DNA of 64,000 nucleotides from contig JAFTWA010000007.1 of the NCBI GenBank assembly GCA_017465565.1, positions 62,001 to 126,000 on the forward strand. Reading direction: 5' to 3'. This DNA comes from Tyzzerella sp. (lineage in GTDB: Bacteria; Bacillota; Clostridia; Lachnospirales; Lachnospiraceae). The position numbers and the translations under genes were made by a program. The notes beneath the pieces are model-generated. The model worked only from the letters and a program-made list of their open reading frames with translations, made no database searches and was not told where the DNA came from. Within the stretch, counting starts at the first letter, position 1. Each line of letters begins with the position of its first letter. This document shows positions 44,291 through 53,626 of the stretch, one piece after another.

Positions 44291-46117
44291 ATGAAAAGTA
44301 AACGTAATGACGTACGTAATATAGCAATCATTGCCCATGTTGACCATGGCAAGACAACTTTAGTTGACGAGCTGCTTAAGCAAAGCGGTGTTTTCCGTGA
44401 AAACCAGGAGGTTGCAGAACGTGTCATGGACTCCAATGACATCGAACGTGAACGTGGCATCACGATTCTGGCAAAAAACACTGCAGTATATTATAAAAAC
44501 ACAAAAATCAATATCATCGATACTCCTGGACATGCTGACTTCGGCGGCGAAGTAGAACGTGTTCTTAAAATGGTAAATGGTGTAATTCTGGTTGTCGATG
44601 CATTTGAAGGTGCCATGCCTCAGACAAAATTTGTTCTGAAGAAGGCTCTGGAATTAGAACTTCCAGTTATTGTATGTATCAACAAAATCGACCGCCCAGA
44701 AGCAAGACCAGACGAAGTAATCGATGAAATCTTAGAACTGTTCATGGACTTGGACGCATCTGATGAGCAGCTGGACTGCCCATTCGTATATGCTTCTGCA
44801 AAGGCAGGTCACGCGATTTTAGACTTGACAGATGAACCAGAAAATATGGTTCCTCTTTTTGAAACCATTATCGACTACATCCCTGCTCCAGAGGGTGACC
44901 CAGAAGCAAATACGCAGGTTCTTATCAGTACTATCGACTACAACGAATACGTTGGCCGCATCGGTATTGGCAAGGTAGACAACGGAACCATCGCTGTCAA
45001 CAAAGAAATGGTCGTAGTAAATGCCCATGAACCTGACAAACAGAAAAAAGTAAAAATCAGCAAATTATATGAATTTGATGGTCTGAACAAGGTGGAAGTG
45101 AAAGAGGCTTCTATCGGTTCTATTGTAGCAATTTCCGGAATTACAGACATTGCTATCGGAGACACGCTCTGTGCTCCTGAAGAACCAGTCGCAATTCCAT
45201 TCCAGAAGATTTCGGAACCAACCATTGCAATGCAGTTTATCGTAAATGACAGTCCATTTGCAGGTCAGGAAGGTAAATATGTAACCTCCCGCCATCTACG
45301 CGACCGCCTCTTCCGTGAATTAAATACAGACGTAAGCCTCCGTGTAGAAGAGACTGAAAACGCAGACAGCTTTAAGGTCTCTGGCCGTGGCGAGCTTCAC
45401 TTATCTGTATTGATTGAAAATATGAGACGTGAGGGATACGAGTTTGCGGTAAGTAAGGCTGAGGTTCTGTATAAGAAAGACGAAAATGGAAAACTTTTAG
45501 AGCCAATGGAAACAGCCTATGTGGATGTTCCAGATGAATTTACTGGAACAGTTATTGATAAGCTCAGCCAGCGTAAGGGCGAGCTTCAGAACATGAGCGC
45601 TTCTAACGGAAGCACAACCCGCCTTGAATTCTCGATTCCAGCCCGTGGCTTAATCGGATACCGCGGCGAGTTTATGACTGATACAAAAGGTAATGGTATT
45701 TTAAATACCTCTTTTGAAGGATATGCCCCATACAAAGGAGACATCCAATATCGTAAACAAGGCTCACTTATCGCTTTCGAGACAGGTGAATCTGTAACCT
45801 ACGGTTTATATAGCGCACAGGAACGTGGTACTCTCTTTATCGGTGCCGGAGAAAAGGTTTATGCAGGAATGGTAATCGGCCAGAACGGAAAAACAGACGA
45901 TATCGAATTAAACGTTTGTAAAACAAAACACCTGACAAATACCCGTGCCTCAGGTTCGGATGAAGCATTAAGACTTACCACACCCCGCGTATTAAGTCTC
46001 GAGGAAGCTTTAGACTTTATTGATACCGACGAACTTTTAGAAGTGACTCCAAAGTCGCTCCGCATCCGCAAGAAAACGTTGGATGCAAAGCTTCGAAAGA
46101 GAGAGAAATTCCAGTAA
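44291..46117 (+). CDS. typA: Ribosome-associated translational GTPase TypA/BipA
   Basis: A 608-residue EF-G-like GTPase. The G motifs are complete: [10 protein letters not shown] (G1), RGITI (G2), DTPGH (G3), NKID (G4) and SAK-like YASAKAG (G5). The C-terminal BipA-specific part contains [20 protein letters not shown] and [16 protein letters not shown]. BipA binds the ribosome like EF-G and helps 50S assembly and stress responses. AAAGGATG precedes the ATG. Confidence 0.97.
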   Translation: MKSKRNDVRNIAIIAHVDHGKTTLVDELLKQSGVFRENQEVAERVMDSNDIERERGITILAKNTAVYYKNTKINIIDTPGHADFGGEVERVLKMVNGVILVVDAFEGAMPQTKFVLKKALELELPVIVCINKIDRPEARPDEVIDEILELFMDLDASDEQLDCPFVYASAKAGHAILDLTDEPENMVPLFETIIDYIPAPEGDPEANTQVLISTIDYNEYVGRIGIGKVDNGTIAVNKEMVVVNAHEPDKQKKVKISKLYEFDGLNKVEVKEASIGSIVAISGITDIAIGDTLCAPEEPVAIPFQKISEPTIAMQFIVNDSPFAGQEGKYVTSRHLRDRLFRELNTDVSLRVEETENADSFKVSGRGELHLSVLIENMRREGYEFAVSKAEVLYKKDENGKLLEPMETAYVDVPDEFTGTVIDKLSQRKGELQNMSASNGSTTRLEFSIPARGLIGYRGEFMTDTKGNGILNTSFEGYAPYKGDIQYRKQGSLIAFETGESVTYGLYSAQERGTLFIGAGEKVYAGMVIGQNGKTDDIELNVCKTKHLTNTRASGSDEALRLTTPRVLSLEEALDFIDTDELLEVTPKSLRIRKKTLDAKLRKREKFQ

Positions 46118-46163
46118 TTGTCAGTCATCTTATGATTTTAGTTTCGAATTTTCTATAATTTTA

Positions 46164-46192
46164 TTGCATGTCCAACAAATTAATTGTATAAT
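46164..46192 (+). promoter_or_regulatory. Sigma-A promoter of hpf
   Basis: -35 TTGCAT (46164-46169), 17-bp spacer, consensus -10 TATAAT (46187-46192), 37 bp before the ATG. The short leader leaves no room for a raiA-type structured RNA. Confidence 0.75.
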
Positions 46193-46228
46193 AGCGATAT
46201 AAAATATATCGCAAAGGAGTTGAACTGC

Positions 46229-46762
46229 ATGAATTTTATTATTAGCGGCAAAAACATCAATGTGACCCCTGGTTTACGAACAACCATTGAGAACAAGTTA
46301 GGAAAACTGGAAAGGTATTTCACTCCTGATACGGACATCATTGTAACTCTGAGTGTCGAGAAAGAACGCCAGAAAATCGAAGTGACAATTCCAGTCAAGG
46401 GAAATATCATTCGTTCTGAACAAGTAAGTGACGATATGTATGTATCCATTGATTTGGTGGAAGAAGTAATCGAGCGTCAGCTTCGCAAGTACAAAAACAA
46501 ATTAATTGCCAAACATCAAGAAGGCGGAAACTTTCAACAAGAATTTGTTGATTTGGATGACAGCGCTGATGATGGCGAAATTAAGATTATCCGTACAAAA
46601 CGTTTTGGAATTAAACCAATGTTCCCAGAAGATGCATGTGTACAGATGGAATTATTGGGACACAACTTCTTCGTATTCAGCAATGCTGAAACAGATGAAG
46701 TAAACGTAGTGTACAAGCGTAAAAATAACACCTATGGTTTAATCGAACCAGAATTTGATTAA
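46229..46762 (+). CDS. hpf: Long-form ribosome hibernation promoting factor
   Basis: A 177-residue HPF/RaiA. The N-terminal ~100 residues (MNFIISGKNINVTPGLRTTIENKLGKLERYF) bind the 30S decoding site; the C-terminal ~60 residues (IIRTKRFGIKPMFPEDACVQMELLGHNFFVF) are the dimerisation domain that pairs ribosomes into 100S particles, as in Gram-positive bacteria. ATG 46229 has AAGGAG upstream; an earlier ATG in frame is within the promoter. Its 3' end abuts the first giant palindrome. Confidence 0.95.
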   Translation: MNFIISGKNINVTPGLRTTIENKLGKLERYFTPDTDIIVTLSVEKERQKIEVTIPVKGNIIRSEQVSDDMYVSIDLVEEVIERQLRKYKNKLIAKHQEGGNFQQEFVDLDDSADDGEIKIIRTKRFGIKPMFPEDACVQMELLGHNFFVFSNAETDEVNVVYKRKNNTYGLIEPEFD

Positions 46763-46823
46763 TACAAATTAGAAAAGGATGTTGCTAGATTAAAAATTCA
46801 AGAATATAATCAAGGGTTTTTAG

Positions 46824-46849
46824 CCACCACTTTTATGTGGTGGTTTTTT
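46824..46849 (+). terminator. Terminator of hpf inside the left arm of LIR1
   Basis: CCACCAC, loop TTTTAT, GTGGTGG and six T. Confidence 0.9.
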
Positions 46850-47621
46850 GTGAGATTTATACAGTGTTGCATACAAATTCATGTAAGTATTCTGGGATTT
46901 TTCTTATACAAAATTTGGGTTGTTGCAAGGAAAATAAATTGTCTTTTTTAGTCCTTTTCCCATGATTTTTAAGTTGATTTTTCTTTATGGCACAAAAGTA
47001 GTCTTAGAATCCAACAAATTCACAAAAATTATTAGCATGGAATACAAGTTTTTCTGCATAAAGAAAATCACAAATGAAATTCATCTCTTGATTCATATTT
47101 ACCGTTGTGTGAAGTTAGGCCTTCAGCTGCAAGTTTCTCTAAAGTGTCCCATTCTCAAGAAGTTATTCACATACTTCAAACGGACTCACAGCCAAAAGTT
47201 CCACGGCCGGCATATGCGTGAAATAACATAGAGAGATTCTGTGAAAAGTTGTTGAATGCATATGCCAGCCATGGAACTTTGTCTGTTTGAGCCGTTTTCC
47301 GTATGTGCTTTTTTGAGAATAGGGAGACTAAAAGAAACATAACAACTTGCAGATAACTTCACACAACAGTAAATATGAATCAAGAGATGAATTTCATTTG
47401 TGATTTTCTTTATGCAGAAAAACTTGTATTCCATGCTAATAATTTTTGTGAATTTGTTGGATTCTAAGACTACTTTTGTGCTATAAAGAAAAATCAACTT
47501 AAAAATCATGGAAAAAGGACTAAAAAAGACAATTTATTTCCCTTGTAACAACCCAAATTTTGTATAAGGAAAATCCCAGAATACTTACATGAATTTGTAT
47601 GCAACACTGTATAAATCTCAC

Positions 47622-47648
47622 AAAAAAACCACCACATAAAAGTGGTGG
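47622..47648 (-). terminator. Terminator of the PBP gene inside the right arm of LIR1
   Basis: Mirror copy of the hpf terminator: minus strand CCACCAC, TTTTAT, GTGGTGG and seven T. Confidence 0.9.
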
Positions 47649-47702
47649 CTAAAAACCCTTGATTATATTCTTGAATTTTTAATCTAGCAACATCCTTTTA
47701 TT

Positions 47703-50162
47703 TTACTCCGTAGGAGTTATTGTATTGGATTGGTCTCCTGGTAATATAGCATCTAAACCTTGGTTAACAAGATCTTGAAGCTGCTGCTGCAACGACTGTT
47801 CCTGAGCTTCCTTTTCTTTATCTGGATGTCCAGGACAGCTTTGCTCTGGAATCGTTCCTTCTGCAAAGTATTCTGTTTTCTTCGAACAGAAATCTGTACT
47901 TGCAAGCTTACCAGTCGCTGTACAGATTGTTTTTCGCTGAACCGTCTCTGGCATTTCAAAAGATTTTTCTTCGTAACCTTCGTGGATACGCTCCATAATC
48001 TTTCTCCAAATTACCAGGTGATAGCTCTGGTTGTCAATCTGCTTCTCCATTGGTGAGTGGTCATCATAGCCAGTCCATACAGAGGCTGTGAGATATGGGG
48101 TATATCCAGAGAACCATAAGTCTACAACGCCTGTAGTTGTACCTGTCTTACCTACAACAGGCATGCCTGAGAATTTTGCTCTTCCACCAGTACCAATTGA
48201 GGAATTCACAACATCGCTCATCGCATCTGTCATCAGTGCTGCTGTTGTCTCTTTCATAGCCACATGTGTCTTTGGTGTATTCTCATACAACAGGTTTCCA
48301 TCATGGTCATAAATTTGTGTATAGAAAATTGGCTCTGTGTAAACACCCTTATTTGCAATGGAAGCATATGCCGCTGTCATTTCCAAATTATAGATACCGT
48401 TTGTAATTCCACCGAGAGCAGTCGACTGAACGATATCTGTCGTTGGAAGCGTTGTAAATGCAAAGTTTTCTGTCAAGTACTGATATCCAAGTGCTGGTGT
48501 AATTTCAGTAAGCTTCTTAACGGTACAAACGTTTGCCGAACGCGCAATACATTCACGAATAGTCATAGCTCCTCTGTATGAGCTTCCCCAGTGATTATTT
48601 ACCGGAGTTCCGTCTGCATAATTGAATGGCTCATCCACAATCACGGTGGCAAGTGTGTCTCCAAATGAATCCAGTGCCGGCACGAAAGTCGATAAAACCT
48701 TGAAGCAAGAGCCTGGCTGTCTCGTAGACTGTGTCGCACGGTTAAGACTCATGCTTTCTGTTTTTTCGCCACGACCGCCTACGACAGCTTTTACATATCC
48801 CGTAGCCTGATCCATAACAACAACTGATGCCTGTGGCTGTGCGAAAAGTGTGATACGTGTCTGTACCGTATCATTCACACTCGTCTTCAAAGTCTCAATA
48901 TACTCTTCAATCATTTTATTTGCTTTTTCTTTTGAAGAGAATGTAGTTCCGTATTTTCCATATTCCGGATAATTACTTGTCACATAACCATTCAGACCAT
49001 TGTGGTCATAATGCTTTTGGGTACCATCCTCGTGGGTGATTGTAATGGCGCAGCTCACACCCCACTTTATGTTCGATGGATAATTATCATCGTCATTTAT
49101 TTCTTCTTCGCAGATTTGCTGCATTTCGATGTTCTGAGTTGTGATAATTTTAAGTCCGCCACTGTATACAGCATTGTAAGCCTGTGACTCCGTATATCCA
49201 AGCTCTGAGACAAGGTCTTCCTGAACCTGCTTTGCAACCTCATCAATAAAGTATGAGTTTGCAGCCTGGCTTTCTGTGTATTCCGCATTCACGAGCTGAA
49301 TACGTTCATAGACATTATCCGCCATTGCCTCATCATATTCTGCCTGAGAAATCATTTTCTGCTCCAGCATATCGCCGAGAACCTTCTCACGGCGCTTTTG
49401 ATTGGCTTCCGGATTGGAAATAGGATTATATCCGTTCGGACTCTTTGTAATACCTGCAATTGTAGCAGCTTCTGCCAATGTCAGTTCACTGACATCTTTT
49501 CCAAAATAACGTTTCGAAGCAGCCTGCACTCCCAGAGTATTTTGTCCGAGGTTGATTGTATTTAGATAGTTTTCTAAAATCTCATCCTTATCAACTATTT
49601 TTTCAATTTGAACTGCAAGATACCATTCCTGAATCTTACGCTCGACTTTTTCCCATCTTGTTTCTTGAACAAAGTTTGGAAAAACACTATTCTTGATTAA
49701 CTGTTGTGTAATGGTACTGGCACCCTGTGAAAAATCACCAGAAGTAAGACCTACAACACCAGCTCTCACAATACCCTTAAGGTCAATTCCGTTATGTTCG
49801 CGGAAACGAGAATCCTCTACGGCAATGAATGCGTCTTCCAAAATATCAGGAATCTCTTCAATCGTTGCATACTCGCGGTTAGAACCAGCAGCTACAAACG
49901 TGTCAATAATCGTCTCTCCATCATCTGCATAAGCAGTAGTTGTAAATGCAGAAGGTTTGATAGTATCTGCAGTAATCTGCGGTGTGTCATCAATTATCTT
50001 TTTGAAAAGAAGTGCGCCGCCAGCGATGCCTAATGCAACAACAAATAAGCATCCAACCAAAAAGGCTTTAAAAAAACGTACTCCCATTCTTTTTTTCTTC
50101 ATGAGCGCTTTAGACTGAATCGTTCTGCAGCGTCTTGAAGTTGTCTTTTTTCCATAATTCAT
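47703..50162 (-). CDS. Class A penicillin-binding protein (PBP1A type)
   Basis: An 819-residue bifunctional peptidoglycan synthase: short basic cytoplasmic tail, one membrane helix (about 29-51), glycosyltransferase GT51 domain (AVEDSRFREHNGIDLKGIVRA, GASTITQQL, KIQEWYLAVQIE) and a transpeptidase domain with the active Ser in PGSCFK, SAN in ARSANVCT and KTGTT. The C-terminal tail is Gln/Pro/Thr-rich. AAAGGAGG precedes the ATG. It is convergent with hpf across the first palindrome. Beta-lactam target. Confidence 0.95.
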   Translation of the reverse strand: MNYGKKTTSRRCRTIQSKALMKKKRMGVRFFKAFLVGCLFVVALGIAGGALLFKKIIDDTPQITADTIKPSAFTTTAYADDGETIIDTFVAAGSNREYATIEEIPDILEDAFIAVEDSRFREHNGIDLKGIVRAGVVGLTSGDFSQGASTITQQLIKNSVFPNFVQETRWEKVERKIQEWYLAVQIEKIVDKDEILENYLNTINLGQNTLGVQAASKRYFGKDVSELTLAEAATIAGITKSPNGYNPISNPEANQKRREKVLGDMLEQKMISQAEYDEAMADNVYERIQLVNAEYTESQAANSYFIDEVAKQVQEDLVSELGYTESQAYNAVYSGGLKIITTQNIEMQQICEEEINDDDNYPSNIKWGVSCAITITHEDGTQKHYDHNGLNGYVTSNYPEYGKYGTTFSSKEKANKMIEEYIETLKTSVNDTVQTRITLFAQPQASVVVMDQATGYVKAVVGGRGEKTESMSLNRATQSTRQPGSCFKVLSTFVPALDSFGDTLATVIVDEPFNYADGTPVNNHWGSSYRGAMTIRECIARSANVCTVKKLTEITPALGYQYLTENFAFTTLPTTDIVQSTALGGITNGIYNLEMTAAYASIANKGVYTEPIFYTQIYDHDGNLLYENTPKTHVAMKETTAALMTDAMSDVVNSSIGTGGRAKFSGMPVVGKTGTTTGVVDLWFSGYTPYLTASVWTGYDDHSPMEKQIDNQSYHLVIWRKIMERIHEGYEEKSFEMPETVQRKTICTATGKLASTDFCSKKTEYFAEGTIPEQSCPGHPDKEKEAQEQSLQQQLQDLVNQGLDAILPGDQSNTITPTE

Positions 50163-50269
50163 GAGTTTTGCCTCCTTTATTTCGAGAAATATTATAACAA
50201 ACTTGTCCTGTTAAATAAAGCCAAAAATAAAAAGTTCCCATTTTAATAGGAAAAAATTAAGAATTTATT

Positions 50270-50297
50270 TTGAAAATCAGCAAAATACTGGTATAGT
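50270..50297 (+). promoter_or_regulatory. Sigma-A promoter of yigZ
   Basis: -35 TTGAAA (50270-50275), 16-bp spacer, -10 TATAGT (50292-50297), 30 bp before the ATG. Confidence 0.55.
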
Positions 50298-50327
50298 AAT
50301 AGAAAACACATGAAAAGGTGAGCAAAT

Positions 50328-50984
50328 ATGCTAAGTCAATATAAAACAGTTTACTCAGGCGGAGAAGCCGAAATAATAGAAAAAAAATCCCGTTTCATCG
50401 CAACAGTGCACCCTGTGAAAACAGAGGAAGAAGCCATTGCATTTATCGAAGCTATGAAAAAGAAATATTGGAATGCGACGCATAACTGCTCTGCATATGT
50501 AATTGGAGACCATTTCCAGATTCAGCGCTGCAGTGACGATGGCGAGCCAAGTGGAACCGCCGGAAAGCCAATGCTTGATGTGCTTTTGGGAGAAGCCATT
50601 CATGATGTAGTAGTCGTAGTCACCCGATACTTTGGCGGCACACTTCTTGGAACCGGCGGACTTGTAAGAGCATACTCAAGCTCGGCCAAAGAAGGTCTTC
50701 TGGCAAGTAAAGTGATTACCAAAATGCATGGTCAAAAGCTTGTGATTCAGACAGACTATACAGGACTCGGAAAAATCCAGTATATTCTGGGGCAGAGGGG
50801 ACTTACGATTCTCGATTCCGTGTATACCGACAAAGTAGAATTGCAGGTATTACTTCCAGAAGATGAGATAAAACCTGTCATGTCAGAAATCACGGAGGGA
50901 ACCAATGGACAGGCTGTGATGGAGCTTAAGGAAGAATGCTATTTCGCAAAAATCGATGGAGAAATGAAAATATTCGAGGATTAA
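50328..50984 (+). CDS. yigZ: YigZ/IMPACT family protein
   Basis: A 218-residue protein. The N-terminal IMPACT domain has KKSRFIATVHPV, NATHNCSAYVIG, SDDGEPSGTAGKPML and VVVTRYFGGTLLGTGGLVRAY, the family hallmarks; the C-terminal ~70 residues are the DUF1949 ferredoxin-like domain. Proteins of this family bind nucleic acid or ribosomes; the bacterial function is not settled. The start has AAAGGTGAG upstream. Its 3' end abuts the second palindrome. Confidence 0.93.
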   Translation: MLSQYKTVYSGGEAEIIEKKSRFIATVHPVKTEEEAIAFIEAMKKKYWNATHNCSAYVIGDHFQIQRCSDDGEPSGTAGKPMLDVLLGEAIHDVVVVVTRYFGGTLLGTGGLVRAYSSSAKEGLLASKVITKMHGQKLVIQTDYTGLGKIQYILGQRGLTILDSVYTDKVELQVLLPEDEIKPVMSEITEGTNGQAVMELKEECYFAKIDGEMKIFED

Positions 50985-50985
50985 A

Positions 50986-51687
50986 AAAGTGCTCTACACA
51001 CATGATTGTTTGGCTCTAAAACAAATGTTGAGGTTTGAAAATCACGGGGATTAAATGTTATAAAAATACAAAATTCAAGAGGAGGTGCATGTTTGCATTT
51101 CCTCTTATATTTTTGCTTAGAGTTTCAGCCAATGTTCATTCTTCAAGAAGGCACATCTGCAACCTTTTGTTGATTTTCTTACAGCCTTATGAGACAAAAA
51201 GACGGTTGTTCAAAGCACGTTCAAACAGTCACTAATTTCCGAGGTAAAATATGCGGTTCAAGGTCTAGGCTACAGATTCTGGAAAAGTCTACGTGGGCTA
51301 CGTTCAGTAATGTGATTAGGAAAGCGCTTCAAGAACTTACTTCGTGCAGACAACTTTCCGCGCTTTCCCATTTACTGAACTGTAGCCACTAGACTTTACA
51401 CAGAATCTTTCGATGCCCTTTCACCGCATATTTTGCCTCGGAAATTTTGGCTGTGCGTTTGCTTTGGACAACTGTATAAATCTCTTGTCTCATAAGGCTG
51501 TTAGAAAATTCGAAAGGTGAAGCCGTGCCTTCTTGAAGAATGAACATTGGCTGAAACTCTAAGCAAAAATATAAGAGGAAATGCAAACACGCACCTCCTC
51601 TTGAATTTTGTATTTTTATAACATTTAATCCCTGTGATTTTCAAACCTCAACATTTGTTTTAGAGCCGATTGTGTAGGGCACCTTTT
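50986..51687. repeat. Giant imperfect palindrome LIR2 (about 700 bp)
   Basis: Inverted arms around a centre near 51336. Outer 120 bp are nearly identical: GGCTCTAAAACAAATGTTGAGG at 51012 onward mirrors 51620-51667. Inner parts diverge but still pair, e.g. CAGCCTTATGAGACAA on both sides (51181 onward and 51487-51502). Inward TTGAAA-18-TATAAA boxes (51035-51064 and mirror) are followed by an AAGAGGA/TCCTCTT hairpin (51077-51106). The core from 51455 to 51402 (minus) matches the core of LIR1 and LIR3 (ACAGCCAAAA, ATATGCG, CATCGAA, GATTCTG). It lies between the convergent yigZ and glucokinase genes and fills the 720-bp gap. Confidence 0.85.
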
Positions 51688-51706
51688 ATGTAGACTTCTT
51701 TATGTA

Positions 51707-52648
51707 TTAAGATAAGGCTAATTTTGCTGCACCGTAAATTCCGGCATCATTTCCAAGCTCAGCTAAAGCAAATTTTACTTCTTTTTGCGCAAAGAATGCT
51801 CTTTCCAAATAAGGACCTTCCACGAAGCCAAACAAAATTTCCCCTGCTCTTGAAACACCGCCGCCAATTACAAAGATATCCGGGTCGACAACAGCAGAAA
51901 CTGTTGCAAGACCATAGCCTAAATATCTTCCAAATTCTTCTGCAATTTCAATTGCCACTTTATCGCCTGCTTTTACTGCATCAAACACATCCTTTGCAGA
52001 AATGCTATCCATATTCAAGACAGTTTCATCTGTGTTTCCTTCTAATCTTCTCTTTGCAAGCCGCACAACTCCTGTAGCTGATGCATATTGTTCTAGACAA
52101 CCTGTTTTGCCACATCCACATTTGTCTGTTTCATTGTAGTCCACACAAATGTGTCCGATTTCTCCGGCCGCTCCATTTGTACCCACAAGAATCTCACCAT
52201 CAACAATAACGCCACCGCCAACACCTGTTCCAAGTGTTACCACAACAAGGTTCTTGTAGCCTTGGCCGCCGCCTTTCCACATTTCGCCCAGCGCAGCAAC
52301 ATTTGCATCATTACCAATCACCGATGTTATGCCCGTCAGTTCTTCTAACTCACGTTTCACTTCCTTATAGCCCCAGCCGATATTGGCAGAACCATTTACA
52401 ACACCTTCTTTATTCACTGGTGCCGGAATTCCCATACCGATTCCAACAACGTCTTCCCTGCAAACGCCCCGCTCTGCTAATTTCGCATGGATAGCTGCTG
52501 CAATATCCGGGAGAATATTCTCACCCTGATTTTCTGTTCTTGTCTCAATTTCCCACTTATCAAGCACTTCTCCATCTGCCTGGAAAAATCCCATTTTCAC
52601 TGTTGTTCCGCCAAGGTCTACGCCAAAGCAATATTTCATCTCGCTCAT
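51707..52648 (-). CDS. ROK family glucokinase
   Basis: A 313-residue sugar kinase. ATP-binding DLGGTTVKMG (11-20), the ROK motif with GEIGHICVD, and the zinc-binding cysteine cluster CGCGKTGCLEQYAS are present; EIGH supplies a zinc-binding His and the Glu of glucose binding. It phosphorylates glucose to glucose-6-phosphate. It follows hprK by 11 bp in the uvrC-hprK-glk run. The combination with hprK points to sugar metabolism and its control. Confidence 0.9.
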   Translation of the reverse strand: MSEMKYCFGVDLGGTTVKMGFFQADGEVLDKWEIETRTENQGENILPDIAAAIHAKLAERGVCREDVVGIGMGIPAPVNKEGVVNGSANIGWGYKEVKRELEELTGITSVIGNDANVAALGEMWKGGGQGYKNLVVVTLGTGVGGGVIVDGEILVGTNGAAGEIGHICVDYNETDKCGCGKTGCLEQYASATGVVRLAKRRLEGNTDETVLNMDSISAKDVFDAVKAGDKVAIEIAEEFGRYLGYGLATVSAVVDPDIFVIGGGVSRAGEILFGFVEGPYLERAFFAQKEVKFALAELGNDAGIYGAAKLALS

Positions 52649-52659
52649 TTTCTTGTCTC

Positions 52660-53586
52660 CTATTTCTTACGTGTTAAGCTTTCTTGTACTCTTCTGTATA
52701 ATTCTTGTGCTGCGTTGTAACCCATTTGTTTTTGTCTGTGGTTAATTGCAGCGGATTCAACGATAATCGCAACATTACGGCCTGGACGGATTGGAATCGA
52801 ATAGCATACCAGTTTATTTCCAAGAAATTCTGTATAATTATCCTCTAATCCTAATCGGTCGTACTCTTTATGCTTATCCCATTCTTCGAGAGTGATAACC
52901 ATATCTATCGTCTGCGTTTCCTTTACACTCTGCACACCAAACAGCATCTTCACATCCACAATACCAATACCGCGCAGCTCAATTAGGTGCTTTGTGATGC
53001 TTGGTGCAGAACCCACCAGCGTATCATCACTGACTCTTCGAATATCCACAACATCATCCGTCACAAGACGATGACCACGCTTAATCAATTCCAAAGCGGC
53101 CTCACTCTTACCGATTCCACTTTCTCCCATGATTAAAACGCCGACACCATAAACGTCAACCAATACACCATGAATGGAAATACTTGGTGCCAATTGTTCG
53201 TTCAGCCAGCGAATCAGCTCTGCCTGGAAAGGCGACGTCTTTTGCTCTGTTGAAAATATCGGGATTCCGGCTTTATTCGCTTGTTCCAGCATTTCCTCAT
53301 CTGGTTGAATTTCTGTTGTATAAATCAAACAAGGAATCCCATAAGATAATAATTCTTTGTAAACTTCCCTCTTTCGCTGTGCCTCCAAGGTTTCCAGATA
53401 TGTGTATTCCACATATCCTATAATCTGTACTCTCACAGAATCGAAATGGTCAAAATATCCTGTCAGCTGCAGAGCCGGACGGTTAATGTCTGGCACAGTA
53501 ATATATCTCTCAGTCAGTTCAATATCTGGTGTGAGATTTTTTAAATTCATTCGTTCTACTAAATCTGTAATTTTTACACCTGGCAT
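52660..53586 (-). CDS. hprK: HPr kinase/phosphorylase
   Basis: A 308-residue bifunctional enzyme that phosphorylates HPr on Ser46 and so starts carbon catabolite repression in Firmicutes. The C-terminal catalytic domain has the Walker A GESGIGKSEAALELI (near 155-169), the DDVVDIRR acidic motif and the HprK signature ELRGIGIVDVKMLFG; the N-terminal domain is of the usual regulatory type. Between uvrC (40 bp) and the glucokinase gene (11 bp). Confidence 0.96.
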   Translation of the reverse strand: MPGVKITDLVERMNLKNLTPDIELTERYITVPDINRPALQLTGYFDHFDSVRVQIIGYVEYTYLETLEAQRKREVYKELLSYGIPCLIYTTEIQPDEEMLEQANKAGIPIFSTEQKTSPFQAELIRWLNEQLAPSISIHGVLVDVYGVGVLIMGESGIGKSEAALELIKRGHRLVTDDVVDIRRVSDDTLVGSAPSITKHLIELRGIGIVDVKMLFGVQSVKETQTIDMVITLEEWDKHKEYDRLGLEDNYTEFLGNKLVCYSIPIRPGRNVAIIVESAAINHRQKQMGYNAAQELYRRVQESLTRKK

Positions 53587-53626
53587 GTCCTACCCTCTCA
53601 TTCCTAGTATTCTACCTCTTAGTATA

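Larger units (their letters stand above)
46773..47699. repeat. Giant imperfect palindrome LIR1 (about 927 bp)
   Basis: Two arms of about 450 bp are near-perfect reverse complements around a centre near 47236. Outer ends: AAAAGGATGTTGCTAG at 46773 and its complement ending at 47699. Differences between arms are mainly single transitions and small indels. It begins 11 bp after the hpf stop and ends 3 bp before the convergent PBP stop. Each tip has an inward TTGCTA-17-TATAAT box pair (46782-46810; mirror 47662-47690), followed by a CCACCAC/GTGGTGG hairpin. Frames inside encode mirror-image copies of one peptide and are not taken as genes. It fills the whole 940-bp gap. Confidence 0.9.

Noticed and set aside
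46118-46228. raiA-type structured RNA upstream of hpf
   Set aside because: The gap is only 110 bp and is accounted for by a sigma-A promoter and a 30-nt leader.
46962-47509. Two overlapping ORFs on opposite strands (89 and 107 codons) in LIR1 with almost the same protein
   Set aside because: They are the two arms of one palindrome read in mirror image; neither has a ribosome binding site.
51035-51586. Several ORFs of 60-70 codons in LIR2
   Set aside because: They follow the inverted arms, have no good starts and no similarity to proteins I know.
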